In this document: one piece after another, positions 60,301 through 64,000 of the stretch
Layout of the letters: every line of letters begins with the position of its first letter
How positions within the stretch are numbered: position 1 is the stretch's first letter
Assembly (NCBI RefSeq): GCF_018143015.1
Contig: NC_054746.1
Location: 19,792,464-19,856,463 of the forward strand
Length of the DNA: 64,000 nucleotides
From: Lytechinus variegatus
Lineage: Eukaryota; Echinodermata; Echinoidea; Temnopleuroida; Toxopneustidae
Reading direction: 5' to 3'
The notes under the pieces: model-generated
Database searches by the model: none
Seen by the model: only the letters and a program-made list of their open reading frames with translations
What the model was told of the DNA's origin: nothing
Position numbers and translations under genes: made by a program

Positions 60301-62605
60301 AAATAGGACATTAATCACCAAGAAAGGGGGAAATTGGAAGAAAATTATATCAAAGGGAAATGGAAGAATGGGGTGGCAAGGGGAAACCCCTATTCTATAA
60401 GGTGGACTGATATTATAGCATTTCCTATTTTTCGATAGCTTTTTTTCCTTCACACAGTATCATATGCTGTACTCGTTATGTTGTATTGATTAAACGATGG
60501 AGAACTATCAAATACCCTTTGTCCGTCTGTGTGTTTATAATGTGAACGCAGCTATGTTTAATTATATATATATATTGTAAAGAAATTAATGAAGAGAACA
60601 ATGGTAGGCGTAGCTTAAATCAAGGTTCCCCAGAGCTATCTACCCTTTGGAAAATTTGGTGATGCCGAAAAAATGTCTCTGCCGGGAATCGAACCCGGGC
60701 CCCCAGCTTTGAACGCCGGTGCCTTAACCACTAGACCACAGAGACGGGTTAGTGGCTAGGGCGACCCCGATCCGATTGAACTTCAGATAGACAGTCTTTT
60801 CCAAAGGGTATAGATAGCTCTGGGAACCTTGATTTAAGCTACTCCTACCATTGTTCTCTTCATTCATTTCTTTACAATATTTAAATAAAAGAGTTGCCAA
60901 AGCTGCTGTACATGTATATTTTTTTTTTTTCATGTTTTATTTTCAAAGGTTTACAATCATCGAATCAATATACATGTAACAAAAGAAAAAATAATCAGCA
61001 AAAATAAAAATAAATAACAATAATGATAAGAATAATAATAAAACATATAAAACACCAAAATATAAATACTGCAGCATTGTACATGTATAACTTCACACAT
61101 ATATATTCAAACCAATGAGATATTAGAGCGGACGCTGTATTATTTTGAATAAAATTCAAAGAATTCTTTTTTAACAAAATTATACTTCTTACCTGCTAGT
61201 TCTTCTCTGGTATATCCTCGGTACAAAGTTCCCTGCAATGGAACATAAAGGACATAAAAATAAAGGTCTCAATACATCATTGTGTCATAAAACTATTGTG
61301 GAAAAAAATTAAAAAAGGGGGGATTTGATAAGGCCCTCATTCCAATGAACCTAGACCCTCCAAAGAACACCGAAAGACCAAAAATTGGCAAGGTAATTTG
61401 ACAGTCTCCACGATCAGCTATATTTGCTGTCTCTGTAAAATGATTTTGAAGTGTAACACCAGAATATATTTAAAGCATGGTAGTAGGACCTTCAAAAAAA
61501 CTGAAAATTTACTGAGAGACTGATAAGACTAATAAGAGATCCCTGAAATATCATCTGGTGTACTGTAACATATATTTATGAGAGATCAATAGTAGATCTC
61601 TAAAAGATTGACAGACTTCTTGAAGAATTCCGACAGACCGACCGAGACCGGCCCCAAGAAATATTGTTTGGACAAAGCAGCAACATATATAATTACAATG
61701 TGGTAAATTCAGAAGTATTCCAATCTGAGGGAATTGTGCTTTGAACAGCGGAATACATTGGGGCAAACGTTATTGGTAAAAAACATATTCGGAGAGAAAT
61801 AATATTAACGCAAGAGTCAGGAAACATTGCTACTCGCGTTACGGTTATTTGTGTTATATTATATTTAGTACGGGAGACATTTACTAGTAACCCTCTTATC
61901 ATATTAGCAGAAATAAAGTCACATGGATTTTGGTATATGGAAATATAAAAATTTGGTCCTCTTCATCGAGATTTTCTTGGGGGAAAGAAGAAAGAACCCC
62001 TGAGTAACTTGCATTTAGACCAAATTGATTTTTGTCTTCAGTCCCACATTGTACAACTTGAATGAGTGTTTGAGATCTCAACGATATCTCTGAAACTCCC
62101 AATAATGATATTCAGTCTAAAGCACTTTTATTTCAGGGCAGATTAAAAATATATGGCATTTTGTGTTTAAATTGCTAGAATTAAGCGAAACGCCGTGAAG
62201 TCCTCCTCCGTGTGAATCAGAAGGGAATATGATTCACCGAAATTGCAAGAAATAAAATGATTTGCAACCGATCATAAAATAACATTACATTATTTTTCAC
62301 TATCGCAAATCAATTTATATCTTCTGTGACAATTGCAATATAGATTTAAGTTAAAATATATACTCATGAATTATTTTGGTCGCAGGATTTCCTGTCTCGA
62401 ATTCTCAGAGAGATAAGAGGGGGAGAGAGGAAGAGAGGGAGCGTTGAACAAAAATATAATGATGCAGGATGAGTTGCAGAGAGAGAGAAAGAGGAATAGA
62501 TGAAGAGAAAGAGAAGGAGAAAAGAAAGGGATACACGGAGACCGAAAAAATGAAATAGCATGAAATAAAAATCAACTGTCTTAAATTATTATTCCAACTT
62601 ACCAT
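57309..62605 (-). CDS. Four-EF-hand calmodulin/troponin C-like calcium-binding protein, six coding exons
   Basis: Join on the minus strand: 62605-62603, 61232-61193, 60284-60138, 59689-59560, 58791-58673, 57352-57309 (483 nt, 160 residues plus TAG). All introns are GT-AG and all phases fit. Four 12-residue EF-hand loops are visible: 24-35 (DTNGNGSIGSAE), 61-72 (DCNNDGRVQFEE), 99-110 (DKDRTGKVGPEE) and 136-147 (DMNGDGYIDEDD). Loops 1-3 end in the usual Glu; loop 4 ends in Asp, which in EF-hands usually means weaker or more Mg-like binding. Spacing between hands and the EF2-EF3 linker match calmodulin, but the protein is longer (160 against about 149) and divergent, so it is likely a calmodulin-like sensor rather than calmodulin itself. 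There is no signal peptide or membrane segment, so it is probably cytosolic. The start ATG has A at -3 and G at +4, and an in-frame TAA lies upstream with no ATG between. Intron 1 directly follows the ATG, a hallmark of calmodulin-family genes. Possible weak poly(A) signals on the minus strand lie at 56800-56805 and near 56530. The target protein cannot be inferred. Confidence 0.9.
57658..57895. mobile_element. MITE in EF-hand gene intron 5, end CACTGCAAAA
   Basis: TIRs of about 42 bp: CACTGCAAAAGTCCGGTGTT and CACCAGCCCGGAAT at the left end are mirrored by ATTCCGGGCTGGTGTT and AACACCAGAGTTTTTGCAGTG at the right end. The interior is rich in GGTGTTG/CAACACC. It is related in ends and interior to the element at 5342-5580. 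Confidence 0.75.
58673..58791 (-). CDS. EF-hand gene exon 5: end of EF-hand 3 and EF-hand 4
   Basis: Encodes residues 108-146 plus one base of codon 147. It has the end of loop 3, the inter-hand linker (MTLDEARKIIRESD, close to the calmodulin pattern) and loop 4 up to position 11. The acceptor is TTTTCTTACAG and the donor GTTAGT. The last loop residue is completed across the intron and becomes Asp. Confidence 0.88.
59237..59383. mobile_element. MITE in EF-hand gene intron 4
   Basis: AGCACGTTGTTTAAGCTTGTC at 59237 and its inverse GACGGGCTTAAACAACGTGCT ending at 59383 differ at about two positions over 23 bp. The 100-bp centre is itself full of TTTAAACAA and TTGTTGAAAC palindromic words. Confidence 0.65.
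59560..59689 (-). CDS. EF-hand gene exon 4: rest of EF-hand 2, linker, most of EF-hand 3
   Basis: Encodes residues 64-106 plus two bases of codon 107. It completes loop 2 (61-72), carries the central linker and enters loop 3 (99-110). The linker is basic (DGKTRGRKYSDE) where calmodulin has its flexible tether. The acceptor is TTCATTTAG and the donor GTAAGC. The next intron also falls inside a calcium loop. Confidence 0.88.
60138..60284 (-). CDS. EF-hand gene exon 3: EF-hand 1 and start of EF-hand 2
   Basis: Encodes residues 15-63, including the complete first loop (24-35), the helix-linker-helix and the first three residues of the second loop. The acceptor is CTTTTTAG and the donor GTGAGT. 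Intron 3 therefore splits EF-hand 2 inside its calcium loop, between positions 3 and 4. Confidence 0.88.
60572..60880. mobile_element. Foldback element (84-bp inverted arms) carrying the tRNA-like gene
   Basis: Arms 60572-60654 and 60797-60880 are reverse complements over about 83 nt. By eye they differ at only about two substitutions and two short indels, so the element is young. The spacer of about 142 bp contains the tRNA-like gene. No transposase is present. Flanks are AT-rich and I cannot define a target-site duplication. It sits between exons 2 and 3 of the EF-hand gene. Confidence 0.75.
60675..60745 (-). tRNA. tRNA-like gene, tRNA-Glu-type body with UCA anticodon
   Basis: All 71 nt fold as a canonical cloverleaf: acceptor GTCTCTG with CAGAGAC (7 of 7 pairs), D stem GTCT/AGGC, anticodon stem CCGGC/GCTGG, a 4-nt variable loop and T stem CCGGG/CCCGG with loop TTCGATT. 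The A box (TGGTCTAGTGG) and B box (GGTTCGATTCC) are both intact. D and T arms match what I know of animal tRNA-Glu, but the anticodon loop GTTCAAA places UCA at positions 34-36, which reads UGA. It lies in intron 2 of the EF-hand gene, on the same strand, in the centre of an inverted-repeat element. A short T run follows 3' (minus-strand CATTTTTTC). It may be a functional suppressor-type tRNA, a pseudogene, or the head of a mobile element. Confidence 0.55.
61193..61232 (-). CDS. EF-hand gene exon 2 (40 nt)
   Basis: Encodes residues 2-14, GTLYRGYTREELA, plus the first base of codon 15. This is the short N-terminal lead and the start of the first EF-hand helix. The acceptor is CATTGCAG and the donor GTAAGA. 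The exon is too short to be seen as an ORF on its own and was found by joining splice sites in frame. Confidence 0.83.
62405..62535. repeat. GA-rich tract in EF-hand gene intron 1
   Basis: Imperfect GAGAGA/GGAAGAGAGG units. On the minus strand it is a CT-rich polypyrimidine tract just downstream of the first donor site. ORFs over it are artefacts. Confidence 0.8.
62603..62605 (-). CDS. EF-hand gene exon 1: initiator ATG only
   Basis: Only the start codon is coding here; the donor GTAAG follows it at once, and the rest of the exon upstream is 5' UTR of unknown length. The same frame upstream reads open for about 17 codons to a TAA but has no other ATG, so this ATG is the first available start. 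I see no clear TATA box upstream. Confidence 0.8.
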
Positions 62606-63062
62606 CCTTAAAAAGTAGGTTTCACTTGGCAAAACTAAATAATAAAAGCACAAACTTTATCGAGCACAGGTATTGATTCCTCTTTTCTCGTTGACTTCCT
62701 TCTAAAGAGTAAAAAGGTACGGAATCGGTAAACTATTTTATTCAGTGTAATCTCGTCGAAATTTCAGTATCAATACATCAACAACAACAACACTATACGT
62801 TCCTCTGATTCTTTTGAGGTCTGTTTTTATTTTGTGCTTACCGGCGCATATCGATTTAAACGTATCAGATATAAACGTATCAGATTTTAAAATAGTCTCC
62901 ATCATGATTCATGTTACACTTTTTCCAAATACAAAAAAAATGTGGAAGAACTAGAAATAGAAGGGTAGCAAAATACAAGGTGAACCAAAAACAAAAGATA
63001 AGTCGCATTAAAACCCACTCCCCTCTTTTATAACATTAAAAGTGAAAACTGTTTAGGGTACG

Positions 63063-63098
63063 TATATCCAAGGAGCTTCTAAAAGCTCCTTGGTATAT
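63063..63098. other. Short near-perfect hairpin
   Basis: ATATCCAAGGAGCTT and AAGCTCCTTGGTATAT are separated by four bases (CTAA). It lies about 460 bp upstream of the EF-hand start exon. The function is unknown. Confidence 0.5.
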
Positions 63099-63603
63099 CA
63101 CAGTAAGCATTAGCATTCCTACGCCCCGATGAACAGATTTTTTTTGCCGTAAAATCTTTCACGCAAAGTTTGATAAGAGTAAAAGATTATGTAATAAAGT
63201 CACCCTTGAGTGAAGTTATACTGGTTTGGGATTAGTCTGTAGTCTGATCAGGTATTGTGCAAGATTGTGAGCCATCCATCCTTTAACCTAACCAATACTC
63301 TGGATCTTATGGCATGTTAAGGCATTTTAGCAATAATTTCGCAAACGCTTTCTATAACGCTGAAAATCTATTGTCAAAAACCCTCCATAACAAAGTAGTC
63401 TTTGTCGAAAATTGGTGAATCAAGACAGCAGCGTTACCGTGGACTCGGGTCACTGGACAAACGATAAACTAGTATTTACAACTTTTCGTTCGGTCCTAAT
63501 CTTAAGACGATGTGCTGTCCCGGTCCACCAACTTTCGACCATGACCTCTAATCCGTCCATTGTGATTTGACGGGCATCGCAATAGATTCTCTACGTTCCA
63601 AAA

Positions 63604-63621
63604 AGCGTCTGCGAAGACGCT
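63604..63621. other. Short hairpin AGCGTCT-GCGA-AGACGCT
   Basis: A perfect 7-bp stem with a 4-base loop. It may be coincidental. Confidence 0.3.
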
Positions 63622-64000
63622 ATCATGATTGTGACGAGATGAAGTCGGCGATTTCGTGAGATTTGTGGTCCATTGATCGGGGAGAGGGGGTGGGAGTTGA
63701 CTCTCTCCCTTAGGCTACTGCCCCCAACAAAAACGAAATCGAAAATCAAGGGGACACACCTTCTAACCCCCAAGTCTCCCCTTATACGGATTGTCGCCAC
63801 TGGAAGGGAGTATCGGTCTCATTTCGATATTGTTAGAAAAATATTAGAAATAAAACATATCAGAAATAAATATATACATGTATAGTATTCTGAGTGTATT
63901 GTAAGAATCTGTGTATCGGAAAAAGCTATTGTTCCTAATTTATGTTGTTATGAGAGGATTTAGATACTTGTATAACACAAAACTGTATACATGGTGTATC

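Larger units (their letters stand above)
62606..64000. other. Upstream region of the EF-hand gene
   Basis: Holds the 5' UTR of exon 1 and any promoter. No TATA box or Inr is clear. Two short hairpins (63063, 63604) are the only structures seen. ORFs at 63591-63885 overlap on both strands and are unsupported. Confidence 0.4.

Noticed and set aside
62364..62653. Ser/Leu-rich minus ORF overlapping the EF-hand start
   Set aside because: It shares the frame at the ATG but continues into the GA/CT-rich intron; the donor GTAAG right after ATG and the fitting exon 2 explain the gene better.

Overview
This is an AT-rich, intron- and repeat-dominated eukaryotic window with no bacterial gene organisation. 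The repeat content points to a marine deuterostome, most likely an echinoderm and perhaps a sea urchin. The main signs are tRNA-derived SINEs, many short inverted-repeat DNA transposons, an array of roughly 160-bp units built on TGACCTTTGACC, and a tandem family carrying the word GCGAAGCGAGAG. The assignment rests on recalled repeat families and was not checked by a search.

The one well-supported protein-coding gene lies on the minus strand at 57309-62605. Six coding exons join in frame into a 160-residue protein with four EF-hands of the calmodulin/troponin C type. Its first intron follows the initiator ATG directly, as in calmodulin genes. Intron 2 holds an 84-bp inverted-repeat element enclosing a fully paired tRNA-like gene with a tRNA-Glu-like body but a UCA (opal/Sec) anticodon. 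Introns 4 and 5 each hold a MITE.

The rest is mostly non-coding. From 1 to 25 kb there are MITEs (751, 4793, 5342, 9699), a SINE (3640-3846), a 74-bp tandem repeat (5949-6155), a large AGT microsatellite (9305-9590) and long stretches with nothing recognisable. At 25.66-26.77 kb a TIR-bounded element carries five repeat units, each with a DR1 nuclear-receptor-type site (four exact). Next to it, two phase-compatible minus-strand ORF segments (27085-28262) may be the 3' end of an unknown gene. At 31.4-32.1 kb there is a LINE 3' remnant.

From 37 to 41 kb there are two degenerate tandem arrays, one with a MITE inserted. At 44-48 kb a CTAG-rich patch precedes two splice-bounded, probably non-coding exons on the plus strand. 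From 50 to 57 kb there are two SINEs sharing a 3' tail, a MITE nested inside another MITE, and several more MITEs. Most long ORFs here are read-throughs of microsatellites or SINEs and were not called as genes.
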